Positions 35,765 to 49,884 of a stretch of DNA of 64,000 nt are shown here, in pieces (positions within the stretch are counted from its first letter, which is position 1; every line of letters starts with the position of its first letter). The notes under the pieces were generated by a model. It was not told where the DNA came from. It saw only the letters and a program-made list of their open reading frames with translations, and made no database searches. This DNA is from Congeria kusceri (lineage: Eukaryota; Mollusca; Bivalvia; Myida; Dreissenidae), in contig CM051040.1 in assembly GCA_027627225.1 (NCBI GenBank), positions 25,106,134 to 25,170,133 on the forward strand, in the 5' to 3' direction. A program made the translations under genes and the position numbers.

Positions 35765-36979
35765 CAAAATCCCAGAGGTAATTCCAGTGGTGAAGATTGT
35801 TCAATTAATGCCCCTGGGGTCAAAACTGGCCACACCCAGGGGCTGACATGGTAAATATAAACGTAAATAGCAAAATGACTTTAAAAAACTTCTCCTCTGA
35901 AACCACAAGGCCCAGAGGTTTGATATTTGGTTGGAAACATTGTATAGTGGTCTTCTATAAAGATTGTTCAAATGATGCCCCTGGGGTCCAAACTGGGCAC
36001 ACCCCAGGGTTCACATTGTTTATATAGGCTTAAATAGCAAAATGGCTTTAAAAATCTTCTCCTCTAAAACTGCAAGGCCCAGAGGTTTCATATTTGGTAT
36101 GTTACATTGTAAAGTGGTCCTCTACAAAGACTGTTCAAATGATGCCCCTAGGGTGAAAACTGGCCACACCCCAGGGCTCATATGGTTGATATGAACTTAA
36201 ATAGCAAGATGACTTTAAAACTCTTCTCCTCTGAAACGGCCTAGAGGTTTCATATGTGGTATGTGACATTTTATAGTGGTCGTCTGCAAAGATTGTTCAA
36301 ATGATGTCCCAGGGATCAAAAATGGCCCTGCCCTGGGGGTCACATTGTGTATATAGACTTAAATAGCCAAATTACTAATCTCCTGAAACCGCAGTGTTTT
36401 CGTATTTGACATGTAACATTGTATAGTGGTCCTCTACAAAGATTGTTCAAATTATGCCCCTGGGATAAAAAGTGGCCATGACCCAGGGCGTCACATGATT
36501 TATATAGACTTGTACGGCAAGTGGGCCTTAAAAATTTTCTGTGTTGAAACCGTAAGGCCCAAAGGCTATATATTTTGCGTGAAACATTGTGGAGTGGTCC
36601 TCTACAAAGATTGTTCAAATGCTGTCCCTGGGGTAAAAATTGGCCACCCCCTGGGGGTCACATGGTTTATATGCATTTAAATAGCACAATGACTTCAACA
36701 ATCTCATCTGAAACCGCAAGGCCCAGTGGAATCATAGTGGGTATTTAACATTGAAAAGTGGTCCACTACAAATATTGTTCAAATGATGCCCCTAGGGTAC
36801 AAGGTGGCCATGCCCTGTGGGTCACATGGTTTACATAGACTAAAAAAACATCTGAAACTGCAAGGACCAGATCTTTATACTCCGGTAAGGCGTTTAGTGC
36901 CTTTTTTACCTCTTGTTATTAGCCATTATGATGCCTTAAACTCATGTGAGCGACCTAGGGCCATCATGGCCCTCTTGTT
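35765..36979 (-). mobile_element. Family A element (core 1), truncated
   Basis: Minus orientation: starts with the AGGGCCATGATGGCCCT hairpin at 36973-36957, then core units like those at 29.7-30.9 kb. The terminal TGAGCAC palindrome is absent on the left, so the 3' part is lost where it meets the satellite array. Confidence 0.75.
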
Positions 36980-36989
36980 ATTGATACTT

Positions 36990-39045
36990 CAACTGTTTTT
37001 TAAACTAAGTACTAAAATATCAACAACAACAAAAATGAAGTTTAATGTATGCAAGGTTTTAGGTCCAACCTTATTTTCTGTAAATTGTCACGGTTTCTCT
37101 GATGAGTTATTTAAAAGGCCTCCTAGTGGAACTTTTAAAACCTTTATTAACCTTTATTTTTTTGAAAATCCTTTAAAGCCCTGGAAAACCTGTAAAAACC
37201 TGTAATTCACTCTCAAAACCTTAGTTTTTTTGCAATCAGTTTGCCGCATATTTTAGTAGTAATGAATATTAAAACAGGCACGTACAAGACTCATGTATAT
37301 GTTCTAACAAAATTTCACATCCATGTATGCAGATGAATTTTATGTGACTACAAGACAAAGCCTTGTGGACACAGCAGTGGAGCAACAGCAATATCTCTGT
37401 AAATACCTTGAATATAATTGTCAATACTAAACAGCGTGGGCAAATTCATTACTTGGTGGATAGTTTAAGTAATCATTCAATACAATACTTCAAGTTGGAC
37501 AAGGAAGACCCTCAGTTACAGACTTTCCAAGGTCCAGAACAAATGAATAGCTGGTTGCTGCAACCTGCTCCTTGTTGGTTTCCACTGCTGCCTCTCTGGG
37601 TTGGTCAGAGGGGAATACTGAGTATTCTTTTATTTCTTCAAAAATGTACCAAAAAATGAAGACACTTAATTTCTGAAAAAAAAAATTGAGTAAAATATTA
37701 AAACTACAAACAGTAAGAAACAATCGAATTACAAATGGCTGAAATAGAAATTTAGTAAGTCAGTAGAAGGCCTTTTTTTATTTAACAAGTGTGTAGCGAT
37801 GCCCAACAAAATGAATACCAAATCTTGCAGCTTTGTTTACATTCGGAGCAAGAAAGTTCGACAGAAACTTTTGGCTTTGAAAGTGGCAGTTATCCGGTTG
37901 TGATATAAGCAAAATCATAGATATGTAAAAAAAATTGTTTCCAACACTACCTTGATGCTTAATGTGTGTTAGTACAGTGTGGTTCCATTACTATTTTTAA
38001 CTTCTATGTGTAAGAATTATTATTAATTTTTCATGCGCAGTATGCATAAGTAACAAATTCTGAGCACTGCCATTCACTTTGGATATGCCATAACAGTGAG
38101 CATTCTTTCTAATAAAAATGTTAAGGTACTAGTTTAACAAATTTGTAGCTAATGTAATATTGGTTACTAGTTAACTAATTATTGCTACCTTTTTGAAAAA
38201 CCTCATATTTTGTTGTTTGTGTCAAGGCTAGTCAGGGCTATTTATCTGGAACTAATTCATGAAATAATAAAATGATAATGGGAAGCTAGATTACAGGGTT
38301 GAGATTACCTTCTACAATGATGTTCCAACTAAGCATTTTTTCTCACAGACTTACATTTAAGGGCTTTTGATTTCTTTAGCAATTTGGTATAATCTGAATG
38401 TTGGTATTGCAGTTTTGCCTCTTGCTCAAAAACAGTTTTGACAATTGATTTGGTCTTGCAATTCTACTGATTTTTAGTTGGTACATATACATGTATCTGT
38501 CCTTATTTCATATCCATTACTTTCCAGAGTACATTATTGTGGAGCATCCATCGGTTTCACTGTGATTTTGTGTTTTTTTAATATCTAAAAATCCATCAGT
38601 TTCAGTTAAATCTTATTTTGCAAATGACAAGAGCTGAAATTCCTGCAAAATATACAATTAAAATAGATATTGTACGGTCCAAAAAGGAGAAATGTACAAC
38701 TCCTTCCTAACTTTTGTTCCTGACTTTTTCCTTAATGTGTTCATTTCCATATGAATTTTGACACTTTTCTATGTTTTATGAGTGTGTAGTGTTTACTTTG
38801 TTGTCACTATTGTTTTATTTACATTTGAACCACATTTAACCATTTTAGTTGGACATTGAAAGATAAAATAACTTACTTTTTTTCACAAGTAGAAAATTAT
38901 CTTGTGTCAGCATTATATTCATGTTGAAGATATAGTAATTTCGTCAAATAAGGTATGTTTCCTGAAATATCAATAAAATAAGATGGACACAATTAGGCTT
39001 TATTTGATCTTTAATTGTACTGAAATCTCCCTAAAAAGCCTTTAT
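36990..39045. other. No gene established
   Basis: A minus-strand open stretch at about 37655-37490 (SDQPREAAVETNKEQVAAT) and a plus-strand splice-bounded piece at about 37333-37398 look mildly exon-like, but neither matches a family I know and they are on opposite strands. The remainder is AT-rich. Confidence 0.3.
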
Positions 39046-39048
39046 TTT

Positions 39049-41774
39049 TAGCACACCTAAGTACAACGTGCTCATGGTGAACTTTTGTAATCGCCCTTTG
39101 TCCGTCGTGCGTCGTGTGTCGTGCATCGCCAACATTTACATTGTGAACACTCTAGAGGCCACATTTATTGGCTAATCTTGATGAAACTTGGTCAGAACAT
39201 TTGTCCCAATGATATCTCGACCGAGTTCGAAACTAGGTCATGTGGGGTCAAAAATTAGGTCACTAGGTCAAATTGAAGAAAAAGCTTGTGAACACTCTAG
39301 AAGTCACATTTTTGCCCAATCAACATGAAACTTGCTAAGAACATTTGTTCTAATGAAATATTTTCCGAGCTCAAAAATGGTTCAGATCCGTTAAAAAAAT
39401 GGCCGACAGGGGGCGGGGCAGTTTTCCTTATATGGCTTTAGAAAAAGCTTGTGAACACTCTAGAAGTCACAATTTTTGCCAAATCAACATAAAACTTGCT
39501 CAGAACCTTTCTTATTATGATATCTCGGTCGAGTTCGAAAATGGTTCCGGTCCATTGAAAAACATGGCCGCCCGGGGGCAGGGCAGTTTTCCTTATATGG
39601 CTATAGAAAAAGCTTGTGAACACTCTAGAAGTCACATTTTTTGCCTAATCAACATGAAACTTGCTCAGAATATTTCTTCTTATGATATCTCGTCCGAGTT
39701 CAAAAATGGTTCCGGTCTGTTGGAAAACATGGTCGCCTGGCGGGGGGGGGGGAGTGGGGGGGGGTCAGTTTTCCTTAAATGGCTATGGGAAAAGCTTGTG
39801 AACACTCTAGAAGTCACATTTTTTGCCAAATCAACATGAAACTTTCTCAGAACCTTTGTTCTGATGATATCTCAGCCAAGTTCAAAAATGGTTTCGGTCC
39901 GGTGAAAAACATTGCCGCCAGGGGGGGGCAGTTTTCCTTAGATGGCATTTGTCCCAATGATATCGCGGCCGAGTTTGAATCTGGGTCATTTGGGATCAAA
40001 AACTAAGTCAGTAGGTCAAATTGAAGAAAAAGCTTGTTAACACTCTTGAAGTCACATTTTTTACCCAATCTTCATGAAACGTGGTCAGAACATTTGTCTT
40101 AATGATATCTCAGCCGAGTTCGAATCTGGATCATGTGGGGTCAAAAACTAGGTCACTAGGTCAAATTGAAGAGAAAGCTTGTTGACACTCTAGAAGTCAC
40201 ATTTTTTGCCCAATTAACATGAAACTTGCTCAGAACCTTTGTTCTGATGATATCTCGGCCGAGTTCAAAAATGGTTCCGGTCCAGTGAAAAACATGGCCG
40301 CCAGAGGGTGTCCGGTTTTCCTGTTATGGCTATAGGAAAAGCTTGTGAACACTCTCGAAGTCACATTTTTTGCCCAATCTTCATGAAACTTGGTCAAAAC
40401 ATTTGTCCCAATGATATCTCGGCCGAGTTCGAATCTGGGTCATGTGGGGTCAAAAACTAGGTCACTAGGTCAAATTGAAGAAAAAGCTTGTTAACACTCT
40501 AGAAGTCACTTTTTTGCCGAATCTTCATGAAACTTGGTCAGACCATTTGTCCCAATGATATCTTGGCCGAGTTCGAATCTGGGTCATGTGTTGTCAAACA
40601 CTAGGTCAAATTGAGGAAAATGCTTGTTAACACTCTAGAAGTCACATTTTTTGCCCAATCTTAATGAAACGTGGTCAGAACATTTGTCTTGATGATATCT
40701 GGGCCGAGTTCGAATCTGGGTCATGTGTGGTCAAAACCTAGGTCACTAGGTCAAATGAAAGAAAAAGCTTGTTGACACTCTAGAAGCCACATTTTTTCCC
40801 CAATGAACATGAAACTTGCTCAGAACCTTTGTTCTGATGATATCTCGGCAGAGTTCAAAAATGGTTCCGGCCCGCTGAAAAACATGGCCGCCAGGGGGGG
40901 TCCAGTTTTCCTTATATGGCTATAGGAAAAGCTTGTGAACACTCTCGAAGTCACATTGTTTGCCCAATCTTCATGAAACTTGGTCAAAACATTTGTCCCA
41001 ATGATATCCTGGCCAAGTTTGAATCTGGGTCATGTGGGGTCAAAAACTAGGTCACTAGGTCAAATTGAAGAAAAAGCTCGTTAACACTCTAGAAGTCACT
41101 TTTTTGCCCAATCTTCATGAAACTTGGTCAGAACATTTGTCCCAATGATATCTTGGCCGAGTTCGAATCTGGGTCATGTGTTGTCAAACAGTAGGTCAAA
41201 TTGAAGAAAAAGCTTGTTAACACTCTAAAAGTCACATTTTTTGCCTAATCTTCATGAAACGTGGTCAGAACATTTGTCTTAATGATTTCTCGGCCGAGAT
41301 CGAATATGGGTAATGTGGGGTCAAAAACTAAGTCACTAGGTAAAATTGAAGAAAAAGCTTGTTAACAGTCTAGAGTTTGAATCTGGGTCATTTGGGGTCA
41401 AAATCTAGGTCACTAGGTCAAATTGAAGAAAAAGATTGTTAACACTCTAGAAGTTACATTATTTGCCAAATCGTCATGAAACTTGGTCAGAACATTTGTT
41501 CCAATAGTATCTCGGCCGAGTTCGAATCTGGGTAATGTGGGCTCAAAAACTAGGTCACTAGGTCAAATTGAAGAAAAAGCTTTAATTTCAATATGTACTT
41601 CCAAAATTTTGATGTCTGTTGTCACTTAAGTTTTTCAAACCATGATGATTAAGGCCACATTTCCATCACTCCGTATCAGTATATCCATATCCGTATAAAA
41701 ATCTAACACATGGAAAATTGTTCGACTAATGAAACTCAGGTGAGCAACCCAGGGCTATTTGGCCCTCTTGTTTG
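39049..41774 (-). mobile_element. Family A element with core 2 (about 150-bp tandem units)
   Basis: Minus orientation: GAGGGCCAAATAGCCCT start at 41770-41750 with GCTCACCTGAG, and a diverged TGAGCAC-type palindrome at 39060-39085. Between are about 16 tandem units (AAAAGCTTGTGAACACTCTA, GATATCTCGGCCGAGTTC, CTAGGTCACTAGGTCAAATT). Long open frames across this array (for example 39399-39839) are by-products of the repeat. Confidence 0.8.
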
Positions 41775-41779
41775 AATTG

Positions 41780-43770
41780 GTATATGCCAATTGTATTTTG
41801 ATTCAAATAACTTCTGATATCTGCTTGATTTATTGAACTACTAGTCCTTAATTGTTGTTGCTAGTCAATTGTGTTCATGCTTTTCTAGTCACTTCTTTTT
41901 TCATGTATAGTACAATTTATTTTCTGTTCAGGTCATCTTAAAGATGTACATTTAAATTGATTATGCTTAAAACAGTCATTTGGTATTTACTGTGTTATTG
42001 TTGTTTATATCTGCAATGCATCGAACTGGATAATACCCAACTTATGTCTGAAAAATACATGCAACTGATTAATAATTCCAAAATAAAAAAGTTTTGTGTG
42101 TTGGGCAACCCCACCCTACCTAGCTCAAACCCCCGACCCTAAAGTGTTTAGAGACGATCGTTTTCATTGAAATGTGAATTCGTCATATTTTTATTTTTCT
42201 AGTGTGTTAATCGTGATTATCTAGATTTTCCGTGTCTAAAAGGCGCTTTATAGAAATAACTGAGTAATCTGATTTCTTCAAGTATAAATAGTAATACCTG
42301 TAAAGCATTTGCGATTCTTTTAGCTTTATGGCTAAGACTTTAAAAAAAACTCAGTCCCAACCCTACCAAACATTTTTGAGACCGTTGCCCGAAACACACA
42401 ATTTTTTGTTTGGCCTAAATGTATCGTACAATGTTTGGTATCCGAAATACTCATGCAAACCGTAACATAATATTAATCTACTCCAATAATGTACCATGAC
42501 ATCAGTGACTATGTGAAAGAGACGTTTATCCTTGGATTGTTCACTAAATCTGACGGACATTGATAGCTAATACCCTCTAAATAGAGAATTTAAAATATAT
42601 ATATTGTAGCTATGCATATAAACAAAGTAAGTTGATATGAATAAATACCTTCATTAATATAACAAGCGTATGTAGCTGTGCAATATCAAAACCCGAAAGT
42701 AACTGATGCATTAATGAATAATATATTAATGCCTGGTTGATTCTTAATTTCCACCAGAGCTTAACGGTCAGCAACTCTTCGTAGATATACGTAGAATATT
42801 CTCCTATGAAAAAGGGCAATGCAATTTACAAAAACCATACAAATAGTTACTTTCTCTTGCCTACAAAATAGGATCATCGTGATTTAAATCAGTGCTGCGA
42901 GTTTGAAATTGATTTCGGTTTTCTTTGTTTTGATATATTTATTACTGAAATAAAATAACACAATACATTGAGAGGGATAGTCTCTTTTATACATTGTTTA
43001 TTACACAGTCTTTTATATTGCATGTTCGTGGCTTAAACTTCTTTTCTTCATTAATAAGAAGCTCTGAAATCTTCCTTATAGGATGTTTTACTGGCACGTG
43101 CTGTAATGACTCTACCTGGGATTAAAATAATGCCCGGCAGTTCTTGCATCTGGCCTGTCGGTTCTGAAAAATAATAAACCTATCGTCAGCACATCTGTGA
43201 CATTTGTATTGCTATCGTCATAAGAACTGATATCTTAGAATTAAACCGTGACATTATTTTCAACAACAAATTCCATATTTCCCGCCTACAAAGTCCACTG
43301 TTTTTTGTCGATCATTGATTATTTCTTAATCATAAAATATATATATATTGTCTACATCATTCACATTGAAGAGCAAAACATTGTTTTGATATAAATATAT
43401 ATAAAGAAGGCTTTTTTTATTAATAAAATCAACAAATTCGACAATATAAAGACATAATCACAAGATTAGCATTAAATTAAAGAACTTATGTAAAATAATC
43501 TGATTTCTCACAACATTTTCAATAATTTTAACCATTTCTTTATGTTCCTGCAACAGACTGCTCGTAGAGAAACCGTGACAAACTCGTCAGGCAGGCGTGA
43601 CAAAGCTCGTCAGGCATCCATTGTTCGTGTGACATACCTGGGACCCTGTGAAACCTATTCTTAGACTTAAGAATAAAGAATAGACATAGACTCAATAAAC
43701 AAGAACTGTTTGTTTGCAAATGTGCTTGAAACCCATGTTGCTAATGTCATTATTAATAGTTCTAAATAAA
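41780..43770. other. No gene recognised
   Basis: AT-rich; an acceptor-bounded minus-strand piece near 43165 (NRQARCKNCRALF then a stop) was considered but not supported. Confidence 0.4.
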
Positions 43771-43784
43771 GAATGCTGTACTTT

Positions 43785-43988
43785 AGTTTAATATAAACCT
43801 ATTTATTTTAGCTCGATTGCATCGAAATCCTAAGGCTTATTGAGACACTCTCGAGTCCGTTTCCTGGGTAGAACCAGTACTTGATGACTTTGGGGGAGAT
43901 CATGAGAACGCTCCCAGAGTGGGGATCGAACCCTGGACCTCCCGATCGCTAGGCGGACACCATATCCACTACGACACCGCGACCTCAT
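43785..43988 (-). mobile_element. tRNA-headed SINE (third family) with target duplication
   Basis: Minus-strand head at about 43986-43910 (GGTGTCCGCCTAGCGATC, B box GGTTCGATCCCC), then a body with GACTCGAGAGTGT and AATAAGCCTTAGG, and an AAATAAATA-type tail. TGCTGTACTTT occurs at 43774-43784 and 43989-43999, an 11-bp target duplication. A second copy is at 53585-53796. Confidence 0.88.
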
Positions 43989-44110
43989 TGCTGTACTTTG
44001 AGTGGATAATACTGTGTAAGATTCAAGTTTACAGCGTTTTTAGCACAGAACAGTTTGAAGAATATTCTTTATTCTTAGTCTTAAGTCTAAGAATTGGTTG
44101 GTGAATATGG

Positions 44111-44257
44111 GCCAAGTGCTTTACCAATTGAGCTAGTCGAGCCCAGTTCTCTACCAATTGAGCTAGTCGGGCTCGGCGCAATATGGGCCCAGTGCTCTAC
44201 CAATTGAGCTAGTCGGGCCCGGTGCTCTACCAATTGAGCTAGTCGGGCTCGGCGCAA
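44111..44257 (-). repeat. Tandem array of tRNA 5' halves
   Basis: Four copies of a tRNA-like A-box segment (minus strand GACTAGCTCAATTGGTAGAG) follow one another at spacings of roughly 30-45 bp. None carries an anticodon arm or B box. They are tRNA or SINE head fragments amplified in tandem, not tRNA genes. Confidence 0.8.
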
Positions 44258-44828
44258 CAAAAAGTGCTGTACATGTTGTACATATATCGAACTTCTGCTT
44301 TACAGGTTCCGTGGCATACCCTGGGGATACAGCCTGTATGTATGCCTTCATGAGTCATCTTGTCGGTTATCTCTGCTCTGGATGGCTGAAACAAGTGCTT
44401 GTGCACCGAGCTTGGTCTGCAGTGCACGGCAAAGGTTTGCGGACCAAATGGGTTTGGTATGTGTAGGCGATGTTGTCACAATCAAACATTCAGTGTTTTA
44501 GCTGCGTATACGTATACCGGTATGTTATAAATGTCTGAAATGTAGATGTACTGCTTAAAGGTTCAATTCACATAATCTACATTTGCTAACCAATATTAAG
44601 ATTAAGAGAAATCATGGAGAACGCATATAAGACTATTTGTTCTTGTCATGCATCCTCTCAAATATTTTTAAGTACTAATTAAGACTGAATTTAAGAATGA
44701 TTGTACTCGTGGTGTTTGAACACATGTGCACGCAAATAAGCCCAGCCAATAATAATTAATTAATTATATTGGGATACATGGCAAAGCAGGTAACCTATTA
44801 ATTGAAAAAATAACCTGAATTTGATTTT

Positions 44829-46800
44829 TAGCTCGATTATTCGAAGCTATCCTACTACCACCGGCGTCCGGGTCTGAATTGGTTTAAGTTTTATTCAAAA
44901 GTCTTGTAACTTCAAAACGACATAAGTTATTCACTTGAAACTTTGAATAATCTACCTTTGTCATCAACTCCAGTATCAGGGGCAACATTCCCCATAACTC
45001 TTTTTCGTATTTTGATAGAGTTTTGCCCCTTTTTCACTTAGATTTTCTGGTTTCGTTTGTGGGGGGTGGGGGGTGGGGTATATAGGAGTGAGCTTGTCGG
45101 TCCGTTGGTCTGTTGGTTTTGGGTTTCCGGATGATAACTCAAGAAAGGCTTGACATATTCAAATAATTTTTGGTACACTTGTGTAACATCATAGAATACA
45201 AGTCAAGTTCGATGTTGGTTACAAACCACTAAATCTTGATAAAGTTATGGCCCCTTTTCGACTTAAAGTTCCCTAAAAGCATGGTTTCATAATAACTCAA
45301 AAAAGGCTTGACATATTCAAATAATGTTTGGTACACATGTGTAACATCATAGAATACAGGTCAATTTTGATGTTGGTTACAAACCACTAAATTTTACTTT
45401 TAGACTTGAAATTCCCTAAAAACATGATTTCCGGACGATAGCTCAAGAATGGCTTGACATTTTCAAAGAATTCTTGGTATACATGTGTAGCATCATAAAA
45501 TACGGGTCAAGTTCGACTTTGGTTACAAACCACTAAATTTTGACAGAGTGTTATGGCCCTTTATTTGACTTAAATTCCCTAAAAACGTGGTTTCCTGACG
45601 ATAACTCAACAATGGCTTGACATATTTAAATAATTATTGGTACACATGTGTAGCATCATAAAATATAGGTCAAGTTCGACATTGGTTACAAACCAATAAA
45701 TTTTGACACAGCTATGGCAACTTTTTGACTTAAATTCCCGAAAAACATGGGTCAATAACTCATGAAAGGCTTCACATATTTAAATTATTTTTGGTACATA
45801 GGTGTAACATCATAAAATACAAATCAGGTTCAACTTTGCTTACAAACCACTAAATGTTATGGCTCCTATTGAAATTAAATTTTTCAAATACACTGTTGAC
45901 CATTCACAAATTAAAGCATTCTCTCTCTGTCCATTTCTTTCGAATGGATGCCATAGTATTGTGACTAGGCAATATTGTTGGGGTATATCCGTCACTCATG
46001 TGACAATTCTAGTTAAAGTTTATATTCAAAAGTTTTATAACTTCAAAACTACATAAGTTATTCACTTGAAACTTGGAACTAACCTTTGTCATCAACTCCA
46101 GTATCAGGGGCAACATACCCCATAACTCTTTTTGTATTTTGACAGAGCTATGCCCCCTTTTCACATAGATTTTCTGGTTAAAGTTTATATTCAAAAGTTC
46201 TGTTATTTCAATTCTACATAAGCTTTTCACTTGAAACTTGGAATCAACCTTTTTCATCAACTCTAGTTTAAGGAGCAACATTACCCATAACTTTATTTTG
46301 TATTTTGACAGAGTTCTGCCCCCTTTTCACTTAGATTTTCTGTTTAAAGTTTATTTTCAAAAGTTTGGTAACTTCAAAACTACGTCAGTTATTCACCTGA
46401 AATTTGGAACTAACCTGTTTCATCAACTTTTGTATCAGCGGCAACATTACCCATGACTCGGTTCTGTATTTTGACAGAGTTATGTCCCTTTTTCACATAG
46501 ATTTTCTAGTAAAAGTTTATATTCAAAAGTTGTGTAACTTCACATGAAACTTGGAACTAACCTTTGTCATCAACTCTAGTATCAGGGGCAACATTACCCA
46601 TAACTCTGTTTTGTATTTTGACATAGTTATGCACACTTTTTACATAGATTTTGTGGTTAAACTTTTTGTTCCAAAAATGTATAAACTATACAAGGCTTCA
46701 CTTAAAAGTTTAGTATTTTAACAAATGTATGCCCCTTCCACTATCCAAAACATGTACCAACTGAAATACTTGGAATAGTCGAGCGCGCTGTCCTCAGACA
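44829..46800 (+). mobile_element. Hairpin-ended element with two tandem cores (family B)
   Basis: Starts TAGCTCGATTATTCGAAGCT; ends near GAATAGTCGAGCGCGCTGTC, where GCTGTC and GACAGC form a hairpin. Core part one (45120-45850) has about five 150-bp units (GGCTTGACATATTCAAATAA). Part two (46010-46680) has about five 160-bp units (CTTTGTCATCAACTCCAGTA). Non-coding; open frames such as 46009-46281 are repeat artefacts. Confidence 0.75.
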
Positions 46801-46802
46801 GC

Positions 46803-48571
46803 TCTCGTTAGCTTGACTATTCACCGAATAGTTCAAGCTATACTACTCACCCGTTCATCTGCGTCGGTGTAATGCTCTGGATAAGGTTTGTGTGCAACAA
46901 GTCCATATCTCTGTAACTACTACAGACATTCAAATCAAACATCACAAATGTCTTAGGGGTCATTATGAGAGGTTACTGACCAAAGCCCATAACTCTGAAC
47001 TGCAATATAGCTGAATTATGCCCCTGTTGTACTTAGAAAATCAGGTTAAAATTTGCGTGCAACAACTCCATATCTCTATATCTACTGCAGATATTCAACT
47101 GAAACTTCACACATGCCTTCAAGGTTGTTATAGAAGGTCTCTAGCCAAGACTCATAACTGTGACCAGCATTTTAGCAGAATTATGCCCCTTTTTGTACAT
47201 AAAAAAGTCAGGTTAAGGTTTGCGTGCAACAACTCCGTATCTCTATAACTCGAGAACGGATAAAGCTATTGTAAAGAAACTTCATAAATAGAAGATACCA
47301 TATAGCGAGGCCTGACTTGGGATTGCATATGGAGTGGGTGGGGTCAAGGTCAAGGTCACTGTTACGAAAAATAGAAAAACAGTTTCCGCTCAATATCTTG
47401 AGAACGCATTGAGATATTTTAATGAAACTTAATACATAGTTACCTTATATCGAGACCTCGCTTGGGATTGCATATGGGTGGGGTCAAGGTCAAGGTCAAC
47501 GTAACTAAAAATTGAAAAAAGGTTTCCACTTATTAACTTATATTTTAATGAAACTTTATACATAAATACCTTATATCGAAACCTCGACTAGGATTACGTA
47601 TGGAGTTACTAAAAATAGATAAAGGGTTTCCGCTCAATAACTTGAGAATGCATTGAGATATTTATGCATACCTTGCTTGGGATTGCATATGGGGTGGGTG
47701 GTGTCAAGGTCAAGGTCACAGTTACTAAAAATAGAAAAACGGTTACTGCTCAATAACTTGAGAACGCATCCATGTATTTGAATGAAAGTTAATACATAGA
47801 TACCTTATATTGAGACCTCCCATGGGATTGCATATGGGGTCGGTGTGGTCAAGGTCACTGTTGCAAAAAATAGAAAACGGTTTCCATTCAATAACTTGAG
47901 AACGCATTTAGATATTTTAATGAAACTAATAACACAGTTACGGTATATAAAGACCTCGCTTGGGATTGCATATGGGGTGGGTGGGGTCAAGGTCAAGGTC
48001 ACTCTAACTAAAATAGAAAAACGTTTTCCGCTCAATAACCGGAGAATGCATTGATATATTTTAATGAAACTGAATACACAGATACCTTATATCGACACCT
48101 GCCTTGGGATTGCATATGGGGTGAGTTGGTGAAGGTCAAGGTCAATGTTACTAAAAATAGAAAACGGTTTCCGCTCAATAACTTGAGAATGCTTTGAGTT
48201 ATTTTAATGAAACTTAATACATGGATATCTTATATTGATACCTCGCTTGGGATTACATATGGGGTTGGTGGGGGTCAAGGTCACCATTGCTAAAAGTAGA
48301 CAAACAGTTTCCGCTCAATAGCTTGAGAACACATTGAGATATTTTAATGAAACTTCATATGTAAATACCTTATATCTAGACCTCGCTTGGGATTGCATAT
48401 GGTGTTAATGGGGTGTAGGTCAAGGTCACCGTTACTAAAGATTGTGTTTTTGTGCTGACTAATGCATTTCGTTCAAAAAATTTGGTTTACATGGAATTTC
48501 CACGTTTCTTGTTCTTGTCTGACAAAGCGGTTGAATAGTCGAGTGCGCTGTCCTGAGACAGCTCTTGTTGT
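46803..48571 (+). mobile_element. Second family B element, different core
   Basis: Begins with a hairpin (GACTATTCACCGAATAGTTC) and AGCTATACTACTCACCC, and ends with the same GAGTGCGCTGTCCTGAGACA hairpin as the previous element. The core has about eight units of about 140 bp (GGGATTGCATATGG, GTCAAGGTCAAGGTCA, CAATAACTTGAGAACGCATT) from 47250 to 48450. It follows the first family B element head to tail. Confidence 0.75.
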
Positions 48572-48579
48572 TCTTAGAA

Positions 48580-49200
48580 AAGTGAGGTTAAGGTTTGCGT
48601 GCAAAAAAACAGGTTAAGGTTTGCGTGCAACAAGTACATATCTTTGAAACCACTACAGATATTCAATTGAAACTGCACACATGTCTTCGGGTTTATTATG
48701 TAAAGTCACTGACCAAGGCCCTTAACCCTGACCTGCAATTTAGCAGAATTATGCTCCTGTTTATGCCCCCACCATCAATGATGGGGTGCATAAAGAGTTT
48801 ACCCTGTCTGTGGGTACATACACACATACTTGTACAAGGACCCATGTGAGGACTGAGTTTTTAATCAGGAATCTGAGGACGTCCTTTTCCAATGTGCAGA
48901 GCGCTTCGCTAAAAATGCGTTATTTGCATATTTTTGCAGTTTATGGATTGCGCTATTTAGAACTTTGTTACACTCATTTAAATGGTGAGAAAACTTAGCG
49001 AGGACCTGTCTTGTTGGAATATACTTCTGAGGACTGGAAAACGAGGACCTTCATTTGCATATTATACACACATTTCTTCAATACATACGTTATGAGGACA
49101 TCGTTACAAGCCGTCAAACTGAGGACCTTCATTTGCATATTTTACATACTTGTATAAAAACACGTTTTGAGGACCTCTAGTTGAATGTGTCACAGAAGAA
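48580..49200. repeat. Dispersed-repeat fragments
   Basis: 48595-48760 repeats part of the 46.9-47.2 kb leader (GGTTTGCGTGCAACAA). From about 48770 another unit starts (ATGCCCCCACCATCAATGAT), with GAGGACCTTCATTTGCATAT twice near 49050 and 49125. No gene. Confidence 0.55.
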
Positions 49201-49884
49201 ACCTTCATCTGTAAATATCTATTGTCCAAGATTCAGGTACGACTTAGACCATGTTAACCCATTTGAATGGAACTTATTATGAGAAAATAAAATCAGCTAG
49301 CTACACATTTTTAGCGGTTGCATATTCAGTCGCCGGGTTTCCATGAAGCGGAAAACATACGCCTTTTCGGCACGCAAATATTCGACGCCGAACACGCGCC
49401 AATGAAAAATAATATTCTCCAGTCAGTATCCAAATGATTTCCTTTCGATTGACGCGTTTGTCGGCGCTAAATAATGTCGTTGTATTTTCGATAACTGACT
49501 TTTCTTCAAAATAAGTAAGGAATCTTACATTTTATACGTTTCTAAAATCGTCGCATTTAAGGAAAAAGTGTTTCATAGATGCAGGAGTAAAGGTGTAATA
49601 CTACATGTACAAACAATGATTATTACTGACCCGACATTTATAATGGTAACATAATCACGGAGCAGGTAATGCCACTGTTAACGCTGTAACTTCGTCCACA
49701 AATCACAGACAGCCAGTCTTCTCTATAACATTTTTCATTCTTATCAGATAATTTTCGAAAATAGTGTCAGTTTTATAATTGTTTCGCTTTTATTACCTTG
49801 TTAATTATTCCTATGATTTTGCCACAGGTGCTCTAGGGTTTATACTAGCTCTACACATCAAGAATCCTTATAGCATTACCATAT

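Noticed and set aside
39399..40006. Open frames encoding repeated KACEHSRSH peptides
   Set aside because: By-product of a tandem DNA repeat in a non-coding element; no start, splice or family support.
43100..43165. Cys-rich exon (QARCKNCRALF) of a piggyBac-like protein
   Set aside because: An immediate in-frame stop and no further matching motif.
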